DNA of 18,239 bases from CAYVQU01 sp964453155. Lineage in GTDB: Bacteria > Chloroflexota > Anaerolineae > Anaerolineales > UBA11858. The notes beneath the pieces are model-generated. The model worked only from the letters and a program-made list of their open reading frames with translations, searched no databases and was not told the origin of the DNA. Made by a program: the position numbers and the translations under genes. The stretch spans positions 1 to 18,239 of the forward strand of contig CAYVQU010000100.1 in assembly GCA_964453155.1 (NCBI GenBank). The letters are read 5' to 3'. Positions 6,940 through 13,559 of this stretch are shown piece by piece. Within the stretch, counting starts at the first letter, position 1, and each line of letters starts with the position of its first letter.

Positions 6940-8094
6940 ATGGATAAAATCACTCTGATCGCCGTCTGCACGTTTGGTCTTGAAGCGGTTGTTAAACGCG
7001 AACTCCAGGCTTTAGGTTATGAAAACCTTAAAACCTCAGAAGGTAAAGTTGAATTTGAAGCTACTCTGGCGGATATACCCCGGACCAATCTCTGGCTGCG
7101 GAGTGCCGACCGGGTGCGGCTCAAAATGGCGGAATTCGAAGCCCTGACATTTGATGACCTCTTCGAAAGGACCAAAGCCCTGCCCTGGGAAGATTGGATC
7201 ACCAAGGATGGTAAGTTTACGGTCACGGGCAAGTCCTGGAAATCGACCTTGGGCAGTGTTCGAGCCTGTCAGTCGATAGTCAAAAAAGCGGTGGTGGAGC
7301 GGCTCAAAGCGAAATACAAAACAGATTGGTTTGAAGAAACCGGCCCCGAGTTCACCATTCAGGTTGCCATCCGCAAAGATAATGCTCAACTGACGATCGA
7401 TACTTCTGGCTCTGGCCTCAACCGGCGGGGCTATCGCCAACAGGCGGGCGAGGCGCCTCTCAAAGAGACCATGGCCGCGGCGCTGGTACTGCTCAGTTTT
7501 TGGAACAAAGATCGGCTCCTCATCGATCCCATGTGTGGGTCTGGAACAATTCCCATTGAAGCGGCTCTCATAGCCAGAAACATTGCCCCAGGCTTGAAAC
7601 GGGAATTTGTATCTGAACATTGGCCAGTGATCCCCACGCGGTCTTGGCAACTAGCGCGCCACGCGGCTCGGGATGGGATTTTAACCAATCTTGATTTGCA
7701 AATTTTGGGTTACGACATTGAAGCCGATTTAGTCAAAGCCTGTCGGGTGAATGCCAATAAGGCTGGGGTGGGGCGCAACATCACCTTTGAACGCAAAGAT
7801 GTGAAAAAGCTATGGATTGATCAACAATTCGGGATTATCATCACTAATCCGCCTTATGGTGAGAAATTAAGCACATTTCAAGAGATGAATCAGATCTACA
7901 TCTCGCTGCATAAAACCTTCCGTAAAAAAATGGGATGGTCGGTATATATTCTCACTGCGGACAAAAAATTTCCCGATTACTTCAAACGGGCTAAACCCAA
8001 TCGGGTCCGGAAATTGTTCAACGGGCCGATTGAGGTCAATTATTATCAGTTTTACGGGGAACGGCCACCAAAACCAGAAATCTCCGTGCCATGA
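6940..8094 (+). CDS. THUMP-domain class I SAM-dependent RNA methyltransferase (RlmL N-terminal/YpsC type)
   Basis: This enzyme probably makes N2-methylguanosine in 23S rRNA; the E. coli RlmL N-terminal half modifies G2445, and Bacillus YpsC is a single-domain relative of about 385 residues. The 384 residues here match the YpsC length, with no RlmK half. A ferredoxin-like N-terminal part and THUMP domain cover about 2-155. LNRRGYR (160-166) leads into the catalytic Rossmann domain, with the SAM-binding motif DPMCGSGT at 196-203, a GYDIE acidic loop at 258-262 and the catalytic NPPYGEKL at 303-310. The start at 6940 is chosen because MDKITLIAVCTFGLEAVVKREL is the family-like N-terminus and the upstream ATG overlaps a -10 box. 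The next gene overlaps by four bases (ATGA). The exact rRNA target is inferred. Confidence 0.88.
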   Translation: MDKITLIAVCTFGLEAVVKRELQALGYENLKTSEGKVEFEATLADIPRTNLWLRSADRVRLKMAEFEALTFDDLFERTKALPWEDWITKDGKFTVTGKSWKSTLGSVRACQSIVKKAVVERLKAKYKTDWFEETGPEFTIQVAIRKDNAQLTIDTSGSGLNRRGYRQQAGEAPLKETMAAALVLLSFWNKDRLLIDPMCGSGTIPIEAALIARNIAPGLKREFVSEHWPVIPTRSWQLARHAARDGILTNLDLQILGYDIEADLVKACRVNANKAGVGRNITFERKDVKKLWIDQQFGIIITNPPYGEKLSTFQEMNQIYISLHKTFRKKMGWSVYILTADKKFPDYFKRAKPNRVRKLFNGPIEVNYYQFYGERPPKPEISVP

Positions 8095-8798
8095 CCCTTT
8101 CTGAAAAGTCAAACGGAATTGGGCAACTCAACGAGGGCCCATTGCATGCTGCTCTTAAAGACTACTTAGCCCAACCCGGCGATCTTTTCGAGACCAAAGT
8201 GGATGGCTTTGTAATTGATATTGTTCGTGGCGAACTTCTAATCGAAATCCAAACCGCGAATTTCTCCGGACTGAAGCGCAAACTTCGTAAACTGACGAAC
8301 ACCCATAAAGTCCACCTGGTGCACCCTATCGCGGCCGAAAAATGGATTGTACGGCAGCCGCGGCCGGGTGAATCGAAGATTTCCCGGCGCAAATCTCCTA
8401 AACGCGGTCAGGTTGAGGATATTTTCAGCGAGTTGGTTAGTTTTCCTGATCTTATCCAAAACTCAAATTTCTCTCTTGAAGTTCTCCTGATCCAGGAGGA
8501 TGAGGTGCGGCGGTTCAAGGGCAAACCCCATTGGCGACGGCGCGGCTGGGTCACAGCTGAACGGCGATTGCTGCGCGTAGTCAAAAATGCTATGTTCGCT
8601 AGCCCAGCTGATTTTGCCGCCCTAATCCCTTCGAGTGTGCCGCCCGCGTTCACGACTGCCGATTTGGCCCAGGGATTGGACCGACCGCGCTGGCTGGCGC
8701 AGAAGATGGCCTATTGTTTACGCGGGATGAGGGTAATTGAAAAAATCGGTACCAAAAATCGCGCTAATTTATTCACACTGTTACCTGAGTTTGGATAA
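8091..8798 (+). CDS. PD-(D/E)XK-like protein with C-terminal winged-helix-like segment
   Basis: This is a 235-residue uncharacterised protein. Its N-terminal half has a nuclease-fold pattern: E15 (LNEGPLH), E34, then FVIDIVRGELLIEIQTANF with D43, E52 and Q54, i.e. D-x8-E-x-Q, as in many PD-(D/E)XK enzymes. The conserved-looking text LVHPIAAEKWIVRQ and RRKSPKRGQVEDIFSELVSFPDLI follows. The C-terminal residues about 187-232 (FTTADLAQ...RWLAQKMAYCLRGMRVIEKIG) look like a small winged-helix domain. I recall similar proteins as a domain of unknown function in Chloroflexota and Actinobacteria. The ATG overlaps the methyltransferase stop (ATGA), and a CoiA-like gene starts 5 bases after its own stop. 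DNA or RNA cleavage is a plausible inference; the substrate is unknown. Confidence 0.7.
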   Translation: MTLSEKSNGIGQLNEGPLHAALKDYLAQPGDLFETKVDGFVIDIVRGELLIEIQTANFSGLKRKLRKLTNTHKVHLVHPIAAEKWIVRQPRPGESKISRRKSPKRGQVEDIFSELVSFPDLIQNSNFSLEVLLIQEDEVRRFKGKPHWRRRGWVTAERRLLRVVKNAMFASPADFAALIPSSVPPAFTTADLAQGLDRPRWLAQKMAYCLRGMRVIEKIGTKNRANLFTLLPEFG

Positions 8799-8803
8799 CA
8801 ACA

Positions 8804-9844
8804 ATGTACACCGCGCGCCATCAACCCAGCCGGCAAGATATCGTCATTTTGGACCCCCGTTGGCGAGATCAGGTTGATTATTTACGCCGTCTGGATCGGC
8901 AGGACGCATTGGTGTGTCCCGGTTGTGAGCAACCGGTTCGTGTTCGAGCGGGTCGGATAAAACGCTGGCATTTTGCTCACAAACATCGGGCAAATTGTCC
9001 ATATCAGCACGAATCAGCCTTGATTTTGGAGGCCCGCGCGCTTTTGTATCAGTATCTGATCAGCATATTTGAGGTAGAACAAGTAAGCATTGAAAAACAG
9101 GTAGATGATCTCCATTTCCCCCGTCAAATTGACTGTTGGGTCGAAGTAGCTGAATATAAATTCGCCTATTGGATTATTGATCGACGCTTGCCGCCTGATG
9201 AACGTGCGACTCTTACCGCGGCCGCAAAATCTGTGGGAGTGCCATTTCACTGGATATTTGCCGCTGAGATGTGTCGGGAAGATCAATTTCTCCGCCATCA
9301 TCTCCACCTGACCACTACTGAACGAGAATTCATGGTCAAATCCGATTATGATATAGCCTGGCAAACCCATTTTGCCGAATTGGGCAAAACGCTTCATTAT
9401 CTGGATATCTCCAATCAGACTCTGACAACCTATCGAAATCTTTTCCTACGGCATCGCCCCCAGGTATTTTCTGGGACTCCGATTACGACCCAGCTTCTAG
9501 AATTAGAGGTTTCCACAGAGACGGGGGAGTTTTCACATCCTGGTGAAAAATTGAAATTATCCGAAAAACTTCATGATCAAGCTGTTCAGCAAGCGCAAGC
9601 GGAGAAACGCCTCCAATTCGCCGCGCGGTTTTTCAACCGAACGGGTAACCAGGTCCCAGACCCATCAGATTCAAATGGTTCTGAGCTTTCTGAACCCCTC
9701 CCGTCCACCAGGAGGGCCCGGCAACCTTTTGGACGAGAAGTTCCTTGCCGAGTTTGTGGCGTAGTCACTGCTGACTGGGTCAGTTATGATGGTCAAACCA
9801 AAACCTGCCTTTGCCGGAACTGTCACTCAGAAAATGAGGAATGA
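8804..9844 (+). CDS. CoiA-like zinc-ribbon/nuclease-like protein
   Basis: This 346-residue protein begins with the CoiA-type zinc site: C38-P-G-C41, then RxGRIKRWHFAHK (H56, H59) and C65 (NCPYQHES). The E70 of HES starts the putative nuclease-like core with RQID (D110) and a strand AYWIID. In competence CoiA proteins this strand usually carries E-x-Q; here the acidic position appears as D126, so activity is uncertain. The C-terminus adds a second zinc-finger pattern, CRVC at 315-318 and CLCRNC at 335-340. A polar, low-complexity linker precedes it. CoiA acts after DNA uptake in Streptococcus natural competence, but no other competence gene is present here. The gene lies 5 bases after the PD-(D/E)XK-like gene and overlaps the MFS gene, so all are probably one transcript. 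Confidence 0.72.
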   Translation: MYTARHQPSRQDIVILDPRWRDQVDYLRRLDRQDALVCPGCEQPVRVRAGRIKRWHFAHKHRANCPYQHESALILEARALLYQYLISIFEVEQVSIEKQVDDLHFPRQIDCWVEVAEYKFAYWIIDRRLPPDERATLTAAAKSVGVPFHWIFAAEMCREDQFLRHHLHLTTTEREFMVKSDYDIAWQTHFAELGKTLHYLDISNQTLTTYRNLFLRHRPQVFSGTPITTQLLELEVSTETGEFSHPGEKLKLSEKLHDQAVQQAQAEKRLQFAARFFNRTGNQVPDPSDSNGSELSEPLPSTRRARQPFGREVPCRVCGVVTADWVSYDGQTKTCLCRNCHSENEE

Positions 9845-11058
9845 ATTTGAATAAAGAAAATCCCCGCCTACCTTTTTCGCACCGAGCCACCGCGTTCTTT
9901 GGCGTTGCGCTCTCCCTCATCAGCTTGATGTTTGTGATCCGAGTGGTTATTGACACCAGTTTTCGGATGTTTTTCCCCTTTATTCCGCAGTTTTCGAATG
10001 GCCTGCACCTCACCATCGCTGGATTTAGCTGGTTGTTGACAATCCGGTCAACTTCAGGTTTTTTAGGCCCATTTATCGGCGTGTTAGCTGATCGTTATGG
10101 CCGCCGCAAAATTATGGCGATTGCATTATTCTTGCGCACCGTAGGGATGATCGGGATCGCGATTTCAACTGGGTGGTGGAGTGTGATCCCCATGTTTTTA
10201 ACCGGCTTATCGATCACCGCCTATCTCCCCGCCCAGCAGGCCTATATCAGTGATCAGGCCGCATTTGAACGCCGCGGTCGGGCCTTAGCAGCTGTGGATG
10301 TTTCGTTTTCGATCTCCGGCATACTGGGTTTACCCTTGGTGGGGTGGTTAATTGATTTGTGGGGCTGGCGAGCACCATTTTGGGTCATGGCGGCTTTGAG
10401 TTTGGTTGCCATGCTCATCATCTTGCAGGCGATGCCAAAAACTGAAAATCGGACCACAACCAGCCTGACCTGGGCTGCGATGTGGGCTACATTTCGGCAA
10501 AAAAATGTACTCGCATCGGTTGGGGTGAGTTTTTTACTCTTTACTGCGGTGGCTATTTATATGACTTTTTGGGGGCTGTGGCTGAGCGAAGATTTTGGAT
10601 TGGAGGCCGTCGAATTAGGTCTGGTCGGTACTCGGATTGGATTTGCCGAACTTGCGGGGGTGATCGCTTCTGGGCTGTTTATCGATTGGATTGGAAAACG
10701 ACGTGGTAGTCTATTTGGTTTGATCGGGAGTGCCGTCGTCTTTATGGTTGTGCCCCTCTTTCAAGTGAATTTATCGACGATCTTTTTTATATTGATCTTG
10801 TTAGGTATTACGGTAGAGTTTACGATTACGGCGCTATTCCCGCTTTATGGTGAACAAGCTCCGGAGGCCCGGGCCACAATATTTTCGCTGGTAGCCTTTG
10901 GAAATGCATTGGGGTTAGGTCTCGGACCTCCATTAACTGCCTTTCTGTGGAAATGGCAAGGTGTCAGCGCCATAACGACATCCGCGGCAGTTTGTCTGAT
11001 ATTGGCTACCGTCATTACCTGGAAATTTTTGTGGGATCAGCGACCCGTTGTGGAATGA
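9841..11058 (+). CDS. Major facilitator superfamily transporter
   Basis: This 405-residue membrane protein has about 12 hydrophobic helices. Motif A between helices 2 and 3 is clear (GVLADRYGRRKIMAIALFLRT), and a weaker copy occurs after helix 8 (GLFIDWIGKRRGSLFGL). The substrate is not predictable; the layout fits drug or sugar efflux-type MFS proteins. The ATG at 9841 overlaps the stop codon of the CoiA-like gene (ATGA). GAGGA (9836-9840) lies directly against it, so a TTG at 9847 is an alternative start with better spacing. It is the last gene of the four-gene operon, and no clear terminator follows. The N-terminus before helix 1 is short and polar. Confidence 0.88.
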   Translation: MNLNKENPRLPFSHRATAFFGVALSLISLMFVIRVVIDTSFRMFFPFIPQFSNGLHLTIAGFSWLLTIRSTSGFLGPFIGVLADRYGRRKIMAIALFLRTVGMIGIAISTGWWSVIPMFLTGLSITAYLPAQQAYISDQAAFERRGRALAAVDVSFSISGILGLPLVGWLIDLWGWRAPFWVMAALSLVAMLIILQAMPKTENRTTTSLTWAAMWATFRQKNVLASVGVSFLLFTAVAIYMTFWGLWLSEDFGLEAVELGLVGTRIGFAELAGVIASGLFIDWIGKRRGSLFGLIGSAVVFMVVPLFQVNLSTIFFILILLGITVEFTITALFPLYGEQAPEARATIFSLVAFGNALGLGLGPPLTAFLWKWQGVSAITTSAAVCLILATVITWKFLWDQRPVVE

Positions 11059-11149
11059 TCCTTGTGGGTGATTAGTAAATCAAACAGTATTTCCCATGAG
11101 ATCTTAGCTCATGTTATGCACGATATGCAAAATGAACTAGAAAATTCAT

Positions 11150-11276
11150 CACTTCGACTGCGCTCATGCAGGCTCTGAGTAGCGATAGCGTATCGCAGGG
11201 CTAATTTTCGGATGAGCCGCACCCTTCGATACGGTCCTGTGGACCTACTCAGGCCTGTCCCTAGCCTGTCGAAGGG
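11150..11276. repeat. Interspersed inverted-repeat element
   Basis: The 344-bp gap 11059-11402 holds two related arms in inverted orientation, 11150-11200 and 11222-11276. Each reads roughly CnCTTCGAC...CAGGCnCTGAGTAG...CGTATCG-AGGG when both are read inward, separated by about 21 bases. Such TTCGA...CTGAGTAG elements are, from memory, common intergenic repeats in Chloroflexota and several other phyla. No ORF or transposase is inside. Apart from this element, only a possible TATACT (11350-11355) ahead of the next gene was noticed in the gap. Confidence 0.72.
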
Positions 11277-11402
11277 CTGCTTGCTGCATAACATCAAATC
11301 TTAATTTAATTCTCATCCTAGAAACAGAACTAGAACAAGTGTTTCAGGTTATACTGATAAAGACAGTCTTTTTTATCTTTTATGTTCCGAAGGAGGTCGA
11401 AC

Positions 11403-11807
11403 ATGCTTAGTTTTAGTGTTAATTGGTTGGCGGTGATTGTATCTGCGATTGCCAACATGATCATCGGCGCCATCTGGTATGGGGTCTTGGCTGAACCCTG
11501 GCTCGAAGGAATTGGAAAAACTCGCGAATGGGCCAATGAAAATCAACGCCCTACCGATTACATTATTGCCCTCGTCAATTCAATATTAATGGCCTTTTTC
11601 CTTGCCAATGTGATGGCCTGGGCTGGGGTCTCGGGCTTTGGTGGCGGGTTGTTGATGGGCCTTTTTATGTGGTTAGGCTTCACTGGCTTTTCGTTTGCCG
11701 CCAATCACGCGTTCGAAGGCCGCTCTATGAAGCTTTGGGCCGTCAACGCGGGGATTTATCTGGTTGGCCTAATGGTGATGGGGATCATTTTAGGTCTTTG
11801 GCAATAG
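11403..11807 (+). CDS. DUF1761 family membrane protein
   Basis: This protein of 134 residues has four hydrophobic segments (about 4-24, 52-71, 77-97, 112-132). The N-terminal SFSVNWLAVIVSAIANMIIGAIWYGVLAEPWLEGIGKT is typical of DUF1761, as are the central FFLANVMAWAGV and the final helix. The function of the family is not known. The start at 11403 is set by a perfect ribosome binding site (AAGGAGGT) with six-base spacing; an open frame from 11382 includes the ribosome binding site itself and is rejected. It appears to be a single-gene unit, followed by a terminator. Confidence 0.82.
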   Translation: MLSFSVNWLAVIVSAIANMIIGAIWYGVLAEPWLEGIGKTREWANENQRPTDYIIALVNSILMAFFLANVMAWAGVSGFGGGLLMGLFMWLGFTGFSFAANHAFEGRSMKLWAVNAGIYLVGLMVMGIILGLWQ

Positions 11808-11826
11808 ATCCTTCACATTTCAATCT

Positions 11827-11857
11827 AAAACGGTCACAATTTTGTGGCCGTTTTTTT
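11827..11857 (+). terminator. Rho-independent terminator of the DUF1761 gene
   Basis: A 13-bp stem, AAAACGGTCACAA (11827-11839) with TTGTGGCCGTTTT (11842-11854), has one T·G pair and a two-base loop in the paper fold. A seven-T run follows. Confidence 0.92.
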
Positions 11858-11866
11858 GTTTGGTTA

Positions 11867-11894
11867 TTGAAATCCAAAATATTGGTTGTATACT
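11867..11894 (+). promoter_or_regulatory. Sigma-70-type promoter of the LuxR-type gene, leaderless
   Basis: TTGAAA (11867-11872), a 16-bp spacer and TATACT (11889-11894). The ATG of the regulator at 11904 is nine bases after the -10, so the transcript would begin within about three bases of the start codon, without room for a ribosome binding site. Confidence 0.65.
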
Positions 11895-11903
11895 TGAAAT
11901 AGG

Positions 11904-12347
11904 ATGGCGGACCAAATCAATTCTCAGAACAGAAAACCGATTCAAACAGGGGGAGTGGACCGCGTTCCAATTGATGGGTTGTTAGAAAGTCTCCAGTTAC
12001 TACTCGATCAAATTGAAACTTACGAACTGACCCTTCCTGCCGGCGATTTTGCTACTCGGTCTGTTCTCCGCACGTTGGGTGATATGGCTCGTCAAGTTTT
12101 TAATGAAGTCGAAGATTTGACAGCACTAACAGAAACAGCATCGGAAACTCACCCTTTCTCGAAACGTGAGTTCCAAGTCATTAACCTGATTGCGAATGGA
12201 CTGACGAATAAAGAGATGGCCTATCGGCTGGGCATCAGTGAACGGACCGTCGAGTTTCATGTCAACTCGGTTTTTAACAAAACGGGTGCCAATTCACGCC
12301 TGGAAGCCGTGACGATTTCCCTCCGAAATAACTGGATCTCACTTTAG
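11904..12347 (+). CDS. LuxR-family HTH transcriptional regulator, short single-output form
   Basis: This is a DNA-binding regulator of 147 residues. The LuxR/GerE-type HTH covers about 85-136: FSKREFQVINLIANGL, then TNKEMAYRLGISERTVEFHV, then NSVFNKTGANSRLEAV, with the expected E-V-I...G-x-(S/T)-N-K-E and T-V-x-x-H-V pattern. Residues 1-80 are helical and do not contain a CheY-like receiver (no conserved Asp or Lys pattern), so the input is unknown; a coiled-coil-type dimerisation segment is likely (LLESLQLLLDQIETYE). The gene stands alone behind its own promoter. The orphan TadA-like ATPase follows 176 bases later. Confidence 0.85.
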   Translation: MADQINSQNRKPIQTGGVDRVPIDGLLESLQLLLDQIETYELTLPAGDFATRSVLRTLGDMARQVFNEVEDLTALTETASETHPFSKREFQVINLIANGLTNKEMAYRLGISERTVEFHVNSVFNKTGANSRLEAVTISLRNNWISL

Positions 12348-12355
12348 TATCGATC

Positions 12356-12402
12356 AGGAAAGCTGGAACCCGGCAAGTTGTTTCTTGCTGGCGCAGTTTC
12401 CT
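12356..12402. other. Extended intergenic hairpin between the luxR-type and ATPase genes
   Basis: AGGAAAGCTG (12356-12365) can pair with CAGTTTCCT (12394-12402) with one bulge. Inside it CCGGCAAG (12370-12377) pairs with CTTGCTGG (12384-12391). No U tract follows, so it is a weak terminator at best, and could be a repeat or an RNA processing structure. Confidence 0.45.
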
Positions 12403-12523
12403 TTGCAAAAACCAGAATAAATCATTCCAGCCTCTATCCCTGTGGAAAATACGGAGGTCAGCGTAATCATATTCCGGTAAGATAGGATCATGTTATTTGG
12501 ACGTGAAACGATGGAGGTTTCTC

Positions 12524-13528
12524 ATGAACATAAAAAATGGAATTCCCAGCATCTTGGGTCCCCTGGATGATTTATATGCCGATCCAGCCATCACCGAAAT
12601 TATGGTCAATGGGCTCGAGGAAGTTGTGATTGAACGAAATGGTAAATTAGAAGCGACAGATGTCATGTTTGACTCCGAAGATCAAATTGTGGAAATTGTC
12701 ACTGCATTGTTGGCTCAAGAAGGACGAACTCTCGATCCTGTCGCTGCCAAGGTTGAGTTAGGTCTCCCCGATCGCCAAGGACGGGCGGTTGCCATTTTCC
12801 CCCCAACGGCAGTCAACGGCCCTTACTTAGTTATCCGGTGGTTTTCGCAAACCCAAATCACCTGGGAGAAAATTCTGAAGTGGGGGGCGATCACCCCTGA
12901 AGCCAAAGAATTGATTCAACAGGCAATCCTTGATGATGTCAACATCCTGGTCGCCGGTGGAACTTGGAGTGGCAAAACCACTCTAATGAATCGGATTGCC
13001 GAATTAGTCCCAACTGACAAGCGGATCGTGATCGTTGAAGAGATGAGTGAATTGCAGATTGAACATCCCCAGGCCGTTTACTTGCAAGCTGGGGAACCAC
13101 CCCGGATGGCATTTGATGAAGCTATTTATGCCAGTTCCCTCATGAGACCCGATTGGCAGGTCTTCAGCGAAATCAACGGTCCGGCTGGAATGGCGGCTTT
13201 GGAGATGTTCAGCCGCGGCTACACCGGGATTTCCAACATTCACGGCAATAGTGCCGAAGATTCGCTGACGCGCCTGGAAGCCATCTGCTTGAAAAATAGC
13301 CCGGGTCTTGGCCCGTTGGAAATTCGCAACATGATCAGCGCCGCGTTCCAATTAGTGCTCTACCAGCAGCGCTTATCCGATGGGAGTCGGAAGGTTACGG
13401 AGATTATGGAAATTTGCGGGGTAGAGAATGGCCGCTACGTGCTCCAGCGCCTGTTCCGTTTCAATCCTGAAGCCTGGCAACTGGAACCCACTGGGGCCAA
13501 ACCGAAATGGAATGATGATTTTGCGTAG
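12524..13528 (+). CDS. Divergent TadA/CpaF-like (VirB11-family) secretion ATPase, orphan
   Basis: This 334-residue hexameric-type ATPase belongs to the type II/IV secretion ATPase superfamily. The N-terminal domain (ITEIMVNGLEEVVIERNG, 23-40) leads into RIRW-like GPYLVIRWFS (99-108). Walker A is GGTWSGKT at 145-152, with W in place of the usual G. EEMSEL (172-177) corresponds to the E-D-x-x-E-L Asp box. RPDWQVFSEINGP (208-220) aligns with RPDRIIVGEVRG, and SNIHGN (237-242) with TTIHAN. In CpaF the VRG arginine and the first Asp box acid matter, and both are changed here. GGAGG (12513-12517) fixes the start at 12524. No tadB, tadC, pilin or secretin gene is nearby, so the partner system is unknown. 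The stop TAG lies inside a palindromic repeat. Confidence 0.82.
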   Translation: MNIKNGIPSILGPLDDLYADPAITEIMVNGLEEVVIERNGKLEATDVMFDSEDQIVEIVTALLAQEGRTLDPVAAKVELGLPDRQGRAVAIFPPTAVNGPYLVIRWFSQTQITWEKILKWGAITPEAKELIQQAILDDVNILVAGGTWSGKTTLMNRIAELVPTDKRIVIVEEMSELQIEHPQAVYLQAGEPPRMAFDEAIYASSLMRPDWQVFSEINGPAGMAALEMFSRGYTGISNIHGNSAEDSLTRLEAICLKNSPGLGPLEIRNMISAAFQLVLYQQRLSDGSRKVTEIMEICGVENGRYVLQRLFRFNPEAWQLEPTGAKPKWNDDFA

Positions 13529-13554
13529 GGGCGCATTATATTGCGCCCCTACGC
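13523..13554. repeat. Palindromic repeat GTAGGGGCGCA-type between convergent genes
   Basis: A 13-bp perfect inverted repeat, GCGTAGGGGCGCA (13523-13535) and TGCGCCCCTACGC (13542-13554), has a six-base loop. It overlaps the last codon and stop of the ATPase gene and lies before the valS stop. There is no long T run on either side. GTAGGGGCG palindromes of this type are, from memory, abundant intergenic repeats in Chloroflexota and Cyanobacteria; it may also act as a transcript end or mRNA stabiliser. Confidence 0.8.
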
Positions 13555-13559
13555 GGGGA

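Noticed and set aside
7036..7650. Minus-strand open frame of 204 codons inside the methyltransferase gene
   Set aside because: It is a reverse-strand shadow of a well-identified RNA methyltransferase, with no family resemblance and no start signal.
9014..9397. Minus-strand open frame of 127 codons inside the CoiA-like gene
   Set aside because: Shadow of the + strand gene, whose zinc motifs and operon spacing are convincing.
11059..11402. CRISPR-like or IS structure in the 344-bp gap
   Set aside because: There are only two inverted, diverged arms, no regular spacers, and no coding sequence.
13523..13554. Palindrome as a normal Rho-independent terminator for valS or the ATPase gene
   Set aside because: The stem is strong, but no T run follows on either strand; it fits a dispersed palindromic repeat better.
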